Counted from the stretch's first letter, positions 34,761-44,287 are shown. The stretch is DNA of 64,000 nucleotides from Pseudomonas laurylsulfatiphila (GCF_002934665.1 NZ_NIRS01000001.1:310001-374000); one strand, 5' to 3'. Numbers and translations are program-made. The notes: generated by a model not told the origin, from the letters alone.

Positions 34761-34796
34761 GAAAAAAAGCCGCTGCACGTATCACGTGCAGCGGCC
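34761..34796 (-). terminator. Rho-independent terminator, minus strand
   Basis: GCCGCTGCACGT and ACGTGCAGCGGC form a perfect 12-bp stem with a 3-nt loop. Read on the minus strand the stem is followed by seven T. It ends transcription from the permease gene upstream and limits the possible 5' end of the SulP gene. Confidence 0.88.
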
Positions 34797-34815
34797 ACTG
34801 TAGCTGAAAATCAGA

Positions 34816-34885
34816 AGATCGCAGCCTGCGGCAGCTCCTACAGGGGAACGCGGCCTACCGTAGGAGCTGCCGAAGGCTGCGATCT
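34816..34885. repeat. REP-like inverted repeat
   Basis: AGATCGCAGCCTGCGGCAGC (from 34816) and its near complement ending at 34885 are separated by about 17 nt. The arms differ at one position (GCCGCAGG against GCCGAAGG). Confidence 0.75.
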
Positions 34886-34892
34886 CTTGATC

Positions 34893-36173
34893 TTACGCGC
34901 TCAACGAATAAATCAACGCAGTGATCGCCACCAGGCCCACCGCCGTCACGAAGACGTTGGACGCCTGACCGCGATAGCGTGCCATCGCCGGCACCTTGCG
35001 AATGGCGTACATCGGCATCAGGAACAGGATCGCCGCGATCACCGGGCCACCGAGGGTTTCGATCATGCCCAGGATGCTCGGGTTCAGCGTGGCGACGATC
35101 CAGCACACCACCAGCATGAACGCGGCAGTCATGCGGTCCAGGGCCTTGGCGGACGGACGCTTGCCGCTCTTGACGATCAGCCCCTTGAGACCTTCGCTGG
35201 CGCCGATGTAGTGCCCCAGAAACGACTTGGAGATGGCCACGAAGGCAATCAACGGCGCCGCGAAGGCGATGGTCGGATTGCTGAAGTGGTTGGCCAGGTA
35301 CGACAGGATCGACAGGTTCTGCGCCTTGGCTTCAGCCAGTTGCGCTGGCGACAGGGTCAGCACGCAACTGAAGACGAAGAACAGCACCATCACCACCATC
35401 AACAGGTGCGCCCGGGACAGGATCTGCGAGCTGCGCTCCTCGGCGTGATCACCGTAGCGACGCTTCTGGTCCACGGCGAAGGCCGAAATGATCGGCGAAT
35501 GGTTGAACGAGAACACCATCACCGGAATCGCCAGCCACAGGGTGTGCAACAGCGCCGACGGTGCCGGCACGCTGCTGGCGGTGGTCAGGATGCCGCCGTT
35601 CCAGTGCGGAACCAGGTACACCGCCAGGAACAGCAGGGCGACGATGAACGGATAGACCATCAGGCTCATGGCCTTGACGATCAATTGCTCGCCGCAACGC
35701 ACCACCGCCAGCAGGCCGAGGATCAACACCAGCGACAACACGGCGCGTGGTGGCGGCGTGATGTGCAGTTGATGCTCGAGGAAGCTGCCCACGGTGTTGG
35801 TCAGGGCCACGCTGTAGATCAGCAGGATCGGGAAAATGGCGAAGAAGTACAGCAAGGTGATCAGCGCGCCGGCCTTGATGCCGAAATGTTCTTCCACCAC
35901 TTCAGTGATGTCGGCGCCTTCGCGACCGGACAACACAAAACGGGTCAGCCCGCGGTGCGCGTAGAACGTCATCGGGAACGCCAGCAACGCCAGGATCAGC
36001 AGCGGCCAGAAACCGCCGAGGCCCGCATTGATCGGCAAAAACAGGGTGCCCGCACCAATCGCCGTGCCAAACAGGCCCAGCATCCACGTGGTGTCCTGGC
36101 GATTCCAGCTCGAGAGCGTTGCGGGTGTTGCTGCTACATAGCGTTTGTTGACGCTATTGGCCTGATCATTCAT
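34893..36173 (-). CDS. HAAAP-family serine/threonine-type amino-acid permease
   Basis: The 426-residue membrane protein has about eleven helices. Family features are WMLGLFGTAIGAGTLFLPINAGLGGFWPL near 30-58 and SFNHSPIISAF near 230, as in SdaC and TdcC, which import serine or threonine with protons. I use the ATG at 36173 (MNDQANS) with GGAG about 14 bp before it. The longer frame upstream has no homology. No serine deaminase gene is adjacent. Confidence 0.86.
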   Translation of the reverse strand: MNDQANSVNKRYVAATPATLSSWNRQDTTWMLGLFGTAIGAGTLFLPINAGLGGFWPLLILALLAFPMTFYAHRGLTRFVLSGREGADITEVVEEHFGIKAGALITLLYFFAIFPILLIYSVALTNTVGSFLEHQLHITPPPRAVLSLVLILGLLAVVRCGEQLIVKAMSLMVYPFIVALLFLAVYLVPHWNGGILTTASSVPAPSALLHTLWLAIPVMVFSFNHSPIISAFAVDQKRRYGDHAEERSSQILSRAHLLMVVMVLFFVFSCVLTLSPAQLAEAKAQNLSILSYLANHFSNPTIAFAAPLIAFVAISKSFLGHYIGASEGLKGLIVKSGKRPSAKALDRMTAAFMLVVCWIVATLNPSILGMIETLGGPVIAAILFLMPMYAIRKVPAMARYRGQASNVFVTAVGLVAITALIYSLSA

Positions 36174-36336
36174 CCGGTGGGATCTCCACATTCCGGTCAC
36201 TTGCCACCCAGTCAGAACGCGTCGGAATACCCGACAGGCAGCGCCCTGACTGGAACAGGGGCGCGATTCTGGAGGATTAGTGAACAGAAGCAAAGACTTA
36301 GGTGAGGAACGGTGGTACCAGGTTGACGAAAAATCC

Positions 36337-36428
36337 CCTGTGGGAGCGAGCCTGCTCGCGATAGCGGTGGGTCAGCCGGAGAATATGCCGGATGTGCCGC
36401 AGCCATCGCGAGCAGGCTCGCTCCCACA
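36337..36428. repeat. REP-like inverted repeat, GCGAGCCTGCTCGCG family
   Basis: Arms CCTGTGGGAGCGAGCCTGCT (from about 36337) and its complement ending at 36428 enclose a 43-bp centre that has its own small inverted repeat (CCGGAGAATATGCCGG). Confidence 0.75.
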
Positions 36429-36475
36429 AGGATCTGTCGTGTACATGTGCTTCATCGCCAAATAGCAATCCGCAC

Positions 36476-36503
36476 TTGATAAAGGTCTACCATCATGTAT
36501 TTT
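36476..36503 (+). promoter_or_regulatory. Candidate sigma-70 promoter of the tautomerase gene
   Basis: TTGATA (36476-36481) and TATTTT (36498-36503) are separated by 16 bp and lie 33 bp before the start codon. Confidence 0.4.
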
Positions 36504-36535
36504 TAAACAACCTGCATTCCTCCTGGAGTCTTCCC

Positions 36536-36919
36536 ATGCCACTGGTTCGCGTCGACATCAAAAAACATCAGGACCCCACCCACGCCAAACGCATCGGCCA
36601 ACTGATCTACGCCGCCATGCACAGCACCATCGGCGTGCCGGAGAATGATAATTTCCAGATACTCGCCGAACACGATGAGCAGCATTTCATCTTTGATCCC
36701 GGTTACCTGGGGATCGACCGCACGGACCAGTTGGTGGTGATCCAGATCACCATGAGCGAGGGGCGAACAGTCGAGCAGAAAAAAAACCTCTACAAAACCA
36801 TCGCCGAAAGCCTTCACACAGAGCTGGCCGTGCGCATGGAGGATGTTTTCATCAATCTGGTGGAAGTCAAAAAAGAGAACTGGTCGTTCGGCAACGGAAT
36901 TGCCCAATACGCCCTCTGA
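36536..36919 (+). CDS. Tautomerase-family protein
   Basis: The 127-residue protein has the 4-oxalocrotonate-tautomerase fold, with the catalytic N-terminal proline exposed after Met removal (MPLVRVDIKK). It matches the longer bacterial subgroup, probably two beta-alpha-beta units. A ribosome site, TGGAG, lies before the ATG. It is followed 29 bp later by a TetR regulator on the same strand, which may control it. The substrate is unknown. Confidence 0.86.
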   Translation: MPLVRVDIKKHQDPTHAKRIGQLIYAAMHSTIGVPENDNFQILAEHDEQHFIFDPGYLGIDRTDQLVVIQITMSEGRTVEQKKNLYKTIAESLHTELAVRMEDVFINLVEVKKENWSFGNGIAQYAL

Positions 36920-36948
36920 TGTTCAGCCTGCAGACCCGAGAGTGACCC

Positions 36949-37551
36949 ATGCCCCGCGTATCCCGCAAACAAGCCGACCTCAACCGCGAGACCATTGTCG
37001 ATGCCGCCACACGGCTGTTCCGCGAACGCGGTTTGCACGGGATCAGTGTGGTCGATGTGATGGCCGCCGCGGGCCTGACCCACGGCGGCTTCTACGGGCA
37101 CTTCGAATCCCGCGAAGCCCTGGCGCAAGAGGCCAGTGGACGGGCCTTCGAGCAGGCCGCGCAACGCTGGCAAGCACGGGTGGCCGATCAGGAGAGCAAG
37201 GACACCGCCCGCCGCGCCGTGGTCGGAACGTACCTGTCCAGCGAAAGCCGGGACAACCCGGGTGACAGCTGCCCGGTGGTGGCCTTTGCCGGGGACATGT
37301 GCCACGAGGCCGCCGAGAGCGGTTTGCGTCAAACCTATCTGCAGGGCCTGAACAACCTGCTCGATTCCCTGGGCTCACTGCTCGACACCGAAGACGAAGC
37401 CGACAAACGGCAGCAGGCGCTGGTGCAGTATTCGCTGATGTTCGGCGCGCTGATGTTGTCCCGGGCGACCCGCGGCGATCCACTGTCGGATGAAATTCTC
37501 GAGGCTGCCCGGGCAGCACTCTCGGCTTCGAAATTAAGGTTCTTCACGTAA
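36949..37551 (+). CDS. TetR-family repressor
   Basis: The 200-residue regulator has an N-terminal helix-turn-helix (TIVDAATRLFRERGLHGISVVDVMAAAGLTHGGFYGHFESREAL). The C-terminal domain includes NPGDSCPVVAFAGDM, a Cys-containing motif seen in regulators of electrophile or quinone response. Whether that Cys senses anything here is inference. It lies directly behind the tautomerase gene, and no other target gene is evident. Confidence 0.86.
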   Translation: MPRVSRKQADLNRETIVDAATRLFRERGLHGISVVDVMAAAGLTHGGFYGHFESREALAQEASGRAFEQAAQRWQARVADQESKDTARRAVVGTYLSSESRDNPGDSCPVVAFAGDMCHEAAESGLRQTYLQGLNNLLDSLGSLLDTEDEADKRQQALVQYSLMFGALMLSRATRGDPLSDEILEAARAALSASKLRFFT

Positions 37552-37561
37552 TCCCGGGAAA

Positions 37562-38032
37562 CTGCAGGAGCCCTCTTACTGGCGATGGACTCCAGTGCGA
37601 CGCGTTTATCCAGTTCACACGCATTATCGTTAACGACCATCGCTGGCAAGCCAGCTCCCACAAAGGACCGTGCCCACGCTGAAACTGTAGGAGCCAGCCT
37701 GCTGGCGATGGACTCAAGTGCGCCGCGTTTATCCAGTTCACACGCGTTATCGTTAACGACCATCGCTGGCAAGCCAGCTCCTACAAAGGACCATGCCCAC
37801 GCTGAAACTGTAGGAGCCAGCTTGCTGGCGATGGACTCAAATGCGCCGCGTTTTCCAGTTCACACGCGTTATCGTTCACGACCATCGCTGGCAAGCCAGC
37901 TCCTACAAAGGACCATGCCCACGCTGAAACTGTAGGAGCCAGCCTGCTGGCGATGGACTCAAATGCGCCGCGTTTATCCAGTTCACACGCGTTATCGTTA
38001 ACGACCATCGCTGGCAAGCCAGCTCCCACACA
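37562..38032. repeat. Tandem array of a 122-123 bp repeat, about 3.9 copies
   Basis: Units start at 37562, 37685, 37808 and 37930. Each reads CTGTAGGAGCCAGC(C/T)TGCTGG, then ATGGACTCAA(A/G)TGCGCCGCG, ATCGTTAACGACCATCGC and GGACCATGCCCACGCTG. Copies 2-4 differ at only a few positions. The last unit stops after the TGGCAAGCCAGC half. The ends of each unit are the REP-like GGCTTGCC palindrome, so the array looks like an expansion of one REP pair plus its centre. No gene lies here. Confidence 0.9.
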
Positions 38033-38149
38033 CGCAGCTCCGCATGAAATGGCGCAGGCCGCGATCGCCGGCGGTTGCCAAGCTATCCTGAAATCAGCAA
38101 TCTCAAGCGACGTTCGAGCCGATTTTTCGATGCCCACAGGGAGCCAAAC

Positions 38150-39115
38150 ATGCCTGTAACCGTTCTGGTACTGGTTGAAACCATCAATGATTACCTGCCT
38201 ATCCTCGAACATCAGGGCTTCCACCTGATACTGGCCCCGACGCCCGCCGAGCGCGCCGAAGCCATCGCCCGCCACGCCGGGCAGATCGACGCCGTCCTGA
38301 CCCGTGGTCCATTGGGGCTGTATGCCGATGAAATCGCCGCGCTGCCCAAACTCAAGATCATCTGCGTGATCGGCGCAGGCTATGAACACGTCGACCTGCA
38401 GGCCGCCGTCGACCGGGGCATCACCGTCACCAATGGTGCCGGGGTCAACGCCTCGTCCGTCGCCGACCATGCCATGGCGCTGCTGCTGTCGCTGGTACGC
38501 GACGTGCCACGCTGTGATGCCGCCGTTCGGCGCGGCGAGTGGCCGAAGATCATGCGCCCTTCCCTCGCCGGCAAGCGCCTGGGCATCCTCGGCCTCGGCG
38601 CGGTCGGCATGGCCATCGCCAAACGTGCCGGCGCCGGCTTCGACATGAGCATCGGCTATCACAACCGTCAACGTCGCAGCGATGTGCCCTACACGTTCTG
38701 CTCGACCCCGACCGAACTGGCGCGCGCCTCGGACTTCCTGATCGTCGCCACGCCCGGCGGCCTGGGCACCAAGCACCTGATCAATCGCCAGGTCCTCGAC
38801 GCCTTGGGGCCCCAGGGATTTATCGTCAACATCGCCCGGGCCAGCGTGATTGCCACCGCCGACCTGATCACCGCCCTGGAGCAACGCCGGATCGCCGGCG
38901 CAGCGCTGGATGTGTTCGACGCCGAACCGAAGGTGCCGGATGCGCTCAAGACCCTGAGCAACGTGATCCTCACGCCCCATGTCGCCGGACTGTCCCCGGA
39001 AGCTACCCAAGGCACCGTCGAACTGGTGGGCAAGAACCTCGTGGCGTTTTTCTCCAGCCAACCGGTGCTGACGCCGATCGACTTGCCGCCGGCCATGAGC
39101 CGGGTCGTTCATTGA
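38150..39115 (+). CDS. D-2-hydroxyacid dehydrogenase (NAD(P)H glyoxylate/hydroxypyruvate reductase type)
   Basis: The 321-residue protein has the D-hydroxyacid dehydrogenase fold. The Rossmann motif is GKRLGILGLGAVGMAIAKR near 143-160. The catalytic triad is Arg in NIARASVI near 228, Glu in DVFDAEP near 257 and His in LTPHVAG near 275. It should reduce a small 2-keto acid such as glyoxylate or hydroxypyruvate. A ribosome site, AGGGAG, precedes ATG 38150. Confidence 0.88.
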   Translation: MPVTVLVLVETINDYLPILEHQGFHLILAPTPAERAEAIARHAGQIDAVLTRGPLGLYADEIAALPKLKIICVIGAGYEHVDLQAAVDRGITVTNGAGVNASSVADHAMALLLSLVRDVPRCDAAVRRGEWPKIMRPSLAGKRLGILGLGAVGMAIAKRAGAGFDMSIGYHNRQRRSDVPYTFCSTPTELARASDFLIVATPGGLGTKHLINRQVLDALGPQGFIVNIARASVIATADLITALEQRRIAGAALDVFDAEPKVPDALKTLSNVILTPHVAGLSPEATQGTVELVGKNLVAFFSSQPVLTPIDLPPAMSRVVH

Positions 39116-39259
39116 GGGCAATTCAAACAGCTGTATCAAAAACAATGATTGGCCGGCAACACGCTCACCTATAAGAGCCGATCGCAGTTGTGGGTGCGGG
39201 GTGTGCGCATTAGATTAGCCAATAGTTTCAGGCCTCCAGAATAAGCAGAAGGGATAAGC

Positions 39260-40327
39260 ATGGCGCTTACTGACCAGTCCACCCGTATCCGCACCGGCGA
39301 AGAGCTCGATGCCAGCCTGATCGATCCATACCTCAAGGCCCATATTCCGGGGCTCAGCGGTTTGCCGAAGATCAGCCAGTTCCCGGGCGGCGCTTCAAAC
39401 CTCACCTACTTGCTGGAATACCCCGAACAGGAGTTCGTCCTGCGTCGCCCGCCCTTTGGCCATAAGGCCAAGTCGGCTCACGACATGGGCCGTGAATTCC
39501 GCATCCTCAATCAACTGCGCGACGGATTTCCGTACTGCCCGAAAGCCTACGTGCACTGTACCGACGAATCGGTGATCGGTGCCGAGTTCTACGTGATGGA
39601 ACGGGTCAACGGCATCATCCTGCGTTCCGACCTGCCGCCGGAACTCGGGCTGGACTCGGCGAAAACAGAAGCCCTGTGCAAGAGCTTCATCGACAAGTTC
39701 GTCGAACTGCACCAGGTCGACTACAACGCCTACGGCCTGGGTGACCTCGGCAAGCCCGAAGGCTACGTGGCGCGCCAGATCAAAGGCTGGAGCGATCGCT
39801 ACGAGAAGGCCCTGACCCCGGACGCGCCACAATGGCAAACGGTGAAAGCCTGGCTCAACGACAAGATGCCGGCCGACCATCCGACCTCCAGCATCGTGCA
39901 CAACGACTACCGCTTCGACAACGTCATCCTCGACCCCGCCAACCCGATGCAGATCATCGGCGTGCTCGACTGGGAGCTGACCACCCTCGGCGATCCGCTG
40001 ATGGACCTGGGCAACACCCTCGCCTACTGGATCGAAGCCGATGATCCGGCACCGGTGCAGATGATGCGCCGCCAGCCAAGCCACGCGCCGGGCATGTTGA
40101 CCCGCCGCGAGTTCGTCGATTACTACGCCGAACGCTCGGGCATCCAGATCGACAATTTCGATTTCTACTACACCTATGGCCTGTTCCGCCTGGCCGGCAT
40201 CGTGCAGCAGATCTACTACCGCTTCTACCACGGCCAGACCCAGGACAAACGCTTCGCGCAGTTCATTCACATGAACAAGCTGCTGGAGCAGATGAGCCTT
40301 CAGGTCATCCAGAAATCCAGCCTGTGA
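39260..40327 (+). CDS. APH-family phosphotransferase (ACAD10-like)
   Basis: The 355-residue kinase-like protein has the Brenner motif HNDYRFDNVILDP near 214 and the metal-binding DWELTTLGDPLMDLGN near 235. An N-terminal glycine-rich region (FPGGASNLTYLLE) binds nucleotide. Relatives are encoded next to acyl-CoA dehydrogenases and act in hydroxyacyl-CoA metabolism. The SDR gene that follows fits this pattern, but no acyl-CoA dehydrogenase lies in the window. A ribosome site, AAGGGA, precedes the ATG. Confidence 0.86.
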   Translation: MALTDQSTRIRTGEELDASLIDPYLKAHIPGLSGLPKISQFPGGASNLTYLLEYPEQEFVLRRPPFGHKAKSAHDMGREFRILNQLRDGFPYCPKAYVHCTDESVIGAEFYVMERVNGIILRSDLPPELGLDSAKTEALCKSFIDKFVELHQVDYNAYGLGDLGKPEGYVARQIKGWSDRYEKALTPDAPQWQTVKAWLNDKMPADHPTSSIVHNDYRFDNVILDPANPMQIIGVLDWELTTLGDPLMDLGNTLAYWIEADDPAPVQMMRRQPSHAPGMLTRREFVDYYAERSGIQIDNFDFYYTYGLFRLAGIVQQIYYRFYHGQTQDKRFAQFIHMNKLLEQMSLQVIQKSSL

Positions 40328-40341
40328 CCGTACGCGATCCC

Positions 40342-40384
40342 TGTAGGAGCGAGCCTGCTCGCGATGATCGTGAACGATAACGCG
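40342..40384. repeat. Solitary REP-like half with tandem-unit remnant
   Basis: TGTAGGAGCGAGCCTGCTCG is followed by GATCGTGAACGATAACGCG, the latter shared with the 123-bp tandem unit. No second arm is present. Confidence 0.6.
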
Positions 40385-40463
40385 CACTGACTGGCCTCAA
40401 CTGAACAGCATTGGCCGCACACGGCATTTGACTCGATAACAAGACTTTCTATAAGGGAACCCC

Positions 40464-41231
40464 ATGTCCAAGACTCAGTTGTTCGACCTCGACGGCAAGA
40501 TCGCTTTCGTCTCCGGCGCCAGCCGTGGCATCGGTGAAGCCATCGCCAAACTGTTGGCCCAGCAAGGCGCCCACGTAATCGTCTCCAGCCGCAAGCTTGA
40601 GGGCTGCCAACACGTCGCCGACGCGATCATCGCCGCCGGCGGCAAGGCCACCGCCATCGCCTGCCACATCGGCGAAATGGAACAGATCAGCCAGGTCTTC
40701 GCCGGCATCAAGGAACAGTTCGGCCGCCTCGACATCCTGGTCAACAACGCCGCGACCAATCCGCAGTTCTGCAACGTCCTGGACACCGACCTCAGCGCCT
40801 TCCAGAAAACCGTCGACGTCAACATCCGCGGCTACTTCTTCATGTCGGTCGAAGCCGGCAAACTGATGCGCGAAAACGGTGGTGGCAGCATCATCAACGT
40901 CGCCTCGATCAACGGCGTTTCGCCGGGGATCTTCCAGGGCATCTACTCGGTGACCAAGGCGGCGGTGATCAACATGACCAAAGTCTTCGCCAAGGAATGC
41001 GCGCAATTCGGGATTCGTTGCAATGCCCTGCTGCCGGGCCTGACCGACACCAAGTTTGCTTCGGCACTGGTGAAGAATGAGGCGATCTTGAACACGGCGT
41101 TGCAGCAGATTCCGTTGAAGCGCGTGGCGGATCCGAGTGAGATGGCGGGGGCGGTGCTTTACCTCGCCAGCGATGCTTCCAGCTATACCACTGGCGTCTC
41201 GTTGAATGTGGATGGTGGTTTTTTGTCTTGA
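40464..41231 (+). CDS. Short-chain dehydrogenase/reductase
   Basis: The 255-residue classical SDR has the NAD(P) motif FVSGASRGIGEAIAK near 15, the NNAATNP loop near 93, the catalytic Ser in INVASINGVSP near 142 and YSVTKAA near 157 (Tyr and Lys). The C-terminal LNVDGGFLS is typical. The ribosome site AAGGGA precedes the ATG. It may be cotranscribed with the phosphotransferase 136 bp upstream, though a repeat lies between. Substrate unknown. Confidence 0.87.
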   Translation: MSKTQLFDLDGKIAFVSGASRGIGEAIAKLLAQQGAHVIVSSRKLEGCQHVADAIIAAGGKATAIACHIGEMEQISQVFAGIKEQFGRLDILVNNAATNPQFCNVLDTDLSAFQKTVDVNIRGYFFMSVEAGKLMRENGGGSIINVASINGVSPGIFQGIYSVTKAAVINMTKVFAKECAQFGIRCNALLPGLTDTKFASALVKNEAILNTALQQIPLKRVADPSEMAGAVLYLASDASSYTTGVSLNVDGGFLS

Positions 41232-41285
41232 TGGGGGTGATTTGAATGGAACAAGGCAACAGACTGATCAATCCCTGAAAACGCA

Positions 41286-41320
41286 TAGGGGGGAAGACAT
41301 TGCTTCCCCCCTATGCGCAT
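41286..41320 (-). terminator. Hairpin downstream of the large Ig-repeat gene
   Basis: GCATAGGGGGGAAG and CTTCCCCCCTATGC form a perfect 14-bp stem around a short loop. On the minus strand it is followed by GTTTTC. It lies about 65 bp past the stop of the 967-residue gene, between it and the convergent SDR, and could serve both. Confidence 0.7.
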
Positions 41321-41383
41321 CGCGAAACGTTGGCAATAACCGCAGTACCTGTGGCGGATGGGGACTTACAGGACTGTGATATT

Positions 41384-44287
41384 TCACTCCGAGAGCGATA
41401 TATTTTTAACTTCCACCAGCATACTCACAGACTCTACCCTCCCTTCAATGTTGAATTCTGCATAAACCTCAAAGATTCCTAGATCCCTAAACATCATCAA
41501 CTGCGGCGACATAACTTCTCCAGTGTCACCAGTTCTACCTTCAGTGTTTGGAAACCCAGGAATTCGAAACGTTACCCTTTTATTCGGCAACGGCACACCG
41601 TCCATCGTAAGAAGTCGCACAGCCACAATGTATGTCCAACCTCTATTCGCGACAACTCTATCTGGAGGGAAGGGATGATACCCACCGTCGATATTTAGGA
41701 ACCTGAAACTGACAGCCTTAGGAAATAGTCTGTTACCCGGAATTAGAAGTTTGGCCTCATTGTTATCACCGGCACTCAGCTCCAGATCAAATATACCCGT
41801 CTTGTTCTCAGCACAAACGATGTCCCAACTGTGAGTTGTCGTATCAGAATTTCGTGGAGGCGTGGAAGACACATCATTCATTACAAGGCCGCCTTTCGGT
41901 ACCCAATTCAAGCGCAAAGGAACACCAGGCAAGGCACTGCCTTTATGGTCAAGAGTCAAGACTTTAGTCACTCCCCCACCAAATACTTCGCCGTCAGGAA
42001 TAGCTCTCCCATCGAACAAAGGTGTAGCTTCATTGGCCAGGTTAGTTGACATCAACCTGTTACCATGTACGGTAATCTGCGTAGTCATGCCCCGAGCCGT
42101 CATCTGCAATTGAAAGACGCCGCTTCTGTTCGCTCCTGTAACACGCCATTTAAGGTTTGGATCAAATGGATTGAATCGCGGTACACTGCTCAAGTCATCA
42201 TATTCAAGCGGACGGGTGACCTCGCGTGTCAGCGCTATCCCGTGACCCGCGATTGGGCTGCCGGGTTTGCGGATCAACTCAACGTCCTTAGCCTGCCCCC
42301 TGACGAACACGCTACCGCCGGGAGGTATGTCTTTCCCTCCGATCTTGACCTCTACTTCATCGTTCAGGTTGGTCGACAACAACTTGATATCAGTTACGGT
42401 AATCGGCGTAGTCATGCCCTCAGCAGTCAGCTGCAATTGAAAGAAGCCGCTTCTGTTCGCTCCGGTAACAGTCCATTTAAGGGTTGGTTCAAATGGATCG
42501 AATCGCGGTGAACTGCTCAAGTCATTATGTTCAAGAGGACTGTTGACCTTACGTGTCAGCGATATCGGGTGACCCTCGATTGGGCTGCCGGATTTGGGTC
42601 TTAACACGACGTCCAAAGGCCTCCCCCTGAAGAACACGATATTACCATAAGAAATGTTGTACCCTTCGATCTCGACCTCTCCTTCATCGTTCAGGTCGGT
42701 CGACAGCAACTTGCTGGCTGTTACGTTAATCGGGGTCATATCCTTGGCAACTATCTGCAATTGAAAGAAGCCGCTGTTGTTCGCCCCAGTGACATCCCAT
42801 TCATAGGTTGGATTAGAATCATTGAATGGCGGTCTACTGCTCAAATCCGTCAGTTGAAGAGGCTCGTTGACCGTGCATGCCAGTGCTATCGGGTTACCCG
42901 CGATTGGGCTGCCGGGCTTGGGGGTCACCACAACGTCCTTGGACTGCCCCCTGAAGAACACGTTACCACCGGAAGGAACGTCTTGCCCTCCGATCTTGAC
43001 CGTTACTTCATCGTCCAGCTTGTTCGATATCAACTTGCTGATCGCCACAGTAATCGCCGTAGTCATACCCGTACCTTTCAGCGATAGCTGGAACTTGCCG
43101 CTTTTGGTATTTCCCGTCACTGCCCAGCTATAACTTGTGTCCTCACGGTCAAACTTCGGCTCACTCTCCACGTTTTCAAGATCAAGGCCGGATATGACTT
43201 TCAGACTCAAGGTTACAGGTAGACCAGCCAGCGGACTGCCTGGTTTTAGTTTGAGCGTAACGGTTTGCGGCTTATCCCGGATAAACCAATTGCCCTCGTT
43301 GGGAACAGGAGCACTTTCAATCTCGACGTCAGCCTCTTCCGCCAAATTGGCTGACAACACAGCACAAGGGACTTCCCAAGCCTGGACAACATCTTTACTG
43401 AGCAACTTCAGCTTGATACGACCACTTTTTGTACCGTTCGCCGCAAGTGCCCAGCTTGCCTTTGCATCGGGTGTCGGCACCCACGCTTCAAAATCCGGAG
43501 AGGCTTCAATATCCAAATCGTCCGGATTGATCAAATCAAGAGCGACTTCCTTCCCCCTCAGGAATGGCGCTTCGACTTTCACATCAATTGGCTGCCCACG
43601 AAACAAAAAGGCGCCCGGTGAGTTCCAGGCAACAGGTACACCGTTGATCAGCAGTGTGGCCTGCTCCCAAGGGCTTTCCAGATAGGCGTTGAGCGTAAAG
43701 TTATGCTCCGACGTGGTGTCGTCATACGGGCTGTAGACCTTGGCCGTAATCGTATGCTCCCCCACTTCGGTAACTGCATGGTCGAACTTGCTCCACCCCA
43801 GATCTTTTGTTTGTACGGTACGCACGAGTGTCCCGTCGAAGTACCAGTCGACATCCACACCTTCCAGTTCCTTCTCGGTATAAAACGAAACGACCTGAAT
43901 CTCCGCTGATACTTCATCGCCCACCACCGGCGCACTGATAGGATTCCGCTCTTTCAGAATTTTTCGCCGGTAATCCCCCAACTTGAAAGGAAGTTGGTAA
44001 GGCACTGCGGTAAATTCACTCTGCACCTGAAGATTGAAATCGATGTCCGATCCTTCAGCCGGGCATATGAGCTTCCACTCGGCCCCGTCCGCCAGAAGTG
44101 GCTGATATTGACCGATTTCAGGTTCGCTACTGATGGGCGATGTTCCTCCGAGAGTCGGGTTGAGGCTGGCGCCCTGGTTGATCCAGGGACTGCCCTCGAC
44201 TGCCGCGAGCTTTAAGTCATGTTCAGCACCATGGCAGATAAGCAGCGGTTCAATAGCCATCACCCCAGAATTACGATTACCCGCCAT
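41384..44287 (-). CDS. Uncharacterised 967-residue Ig-like repeat protein
   Basis: I do not recognise a named family. Residues 1-118 form a unique leader with no signal peptide or membrane helix. Residues 119-202 resemble a PKD/Ig beta-sandwich (EVGEHTITAKVYSP). Six units of about 108 residues follow, starting near 203, 311, 419, 528, 637 and 746. Each has L-x-N-L-x-(D/E)-E, an F-x-RG turn, KPGSP(I/L)AG, W-x-VTG and SG-x-FQL blocks. Residues 856-967 form a different Ig-like end domain (GVPLPNKRVTFRIPGFPN). Central units are nearly identical in DNA, so they arose by recent duplication. The gene is AT-richer than its neighbours and has its own control element at 44365-44404. Confidence 0.8.
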   Translation of the reverse strand: MAGNRNSGVMAIEPLLICHGAEHDLKLAAVEGSPWINQGASLNPTLGGTSPISSEPEIGQYQPLLADGAEWKLICPAEGSDIDFNLQVQSEFTAVPYQLPFKLGDYRRKILKERNPISAPVVGDEVSAEIQVVSFYTEKELEGVDVDWYFDGTLVRTVQTKDLGWSKFDHAVTEVGEHTITAKVYSPYDDTTSEHNFTLNAYLESPWEQATLLINGVPVAWNSPGAFLFRGQPIDVKVEAPFLRGKEVALDLINPDDLDIEASPDFEAWVPTPDAKASWALAANGTKSGRIKLKLLSKDVVQAWEVPCAVLSANLAEEADVEIESAPVPNEGNWFIRDKPQTVTLKLKPGSPLAGLPVTLSLKVISGLDLENVESEPKFDREDTSYSWAVTGNTKSGKFQLSLKGTGMTTAITVAISKLISNKLDDEVTVKIGGQDVPSGGNVFFRGQSKDVVVTPKPGSPIAGNPIALACTVNEPLQLTDLSSRPPFNDSNPTYEWDVTGANNSGFFQLQIVAKDMTPINVTASKLLSTDLNDEGEVEIEGYNISYGNIVFFRGRPLDVVLRPKSGSPIEGHPISLTRKVNSPLEHNDLSSSPRFDPFEPTLKWTVTGANRSGFFQLQLTAEGMTTPITVTDIKLLSTNLNDEVEVKIGGKDIPPGGSVFVRGQAKDVELIRKPGSPIAGHGIALTREVTRPLEYDDLSSVPRFNPFDPNLKWRVTGANRSGVFQLQMTARGMTTQITVHGNRLMSTNLANEATPLFDGRAIPDGEVFGGGVTKVLTLDHKGSALPGVPLRLNWVPKGGLVMNDVSSTPPRNSDTTTHSWDIVCAENKTGIFDLELSAGDNNEAKLLIPGNRLFPKAVSFRFLNIDGGYHPFPPDRVVANRGWTYIVAVRLLTMDGVPLPNKRVTFRIPGFPNTEGRTGDTGEVMSPQLMMFRDLGIFEVYAEFNIEGRVESVSMLVEVKNISLSE

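Noticed and set aside
37562..38032. CRISPR-like periodic repeat
   Set aside because: The unit is 122-123 bp and repeated throughout, with no short repeat alternating with unique spacers and no cas genes. It is a tandem REP-derived array.
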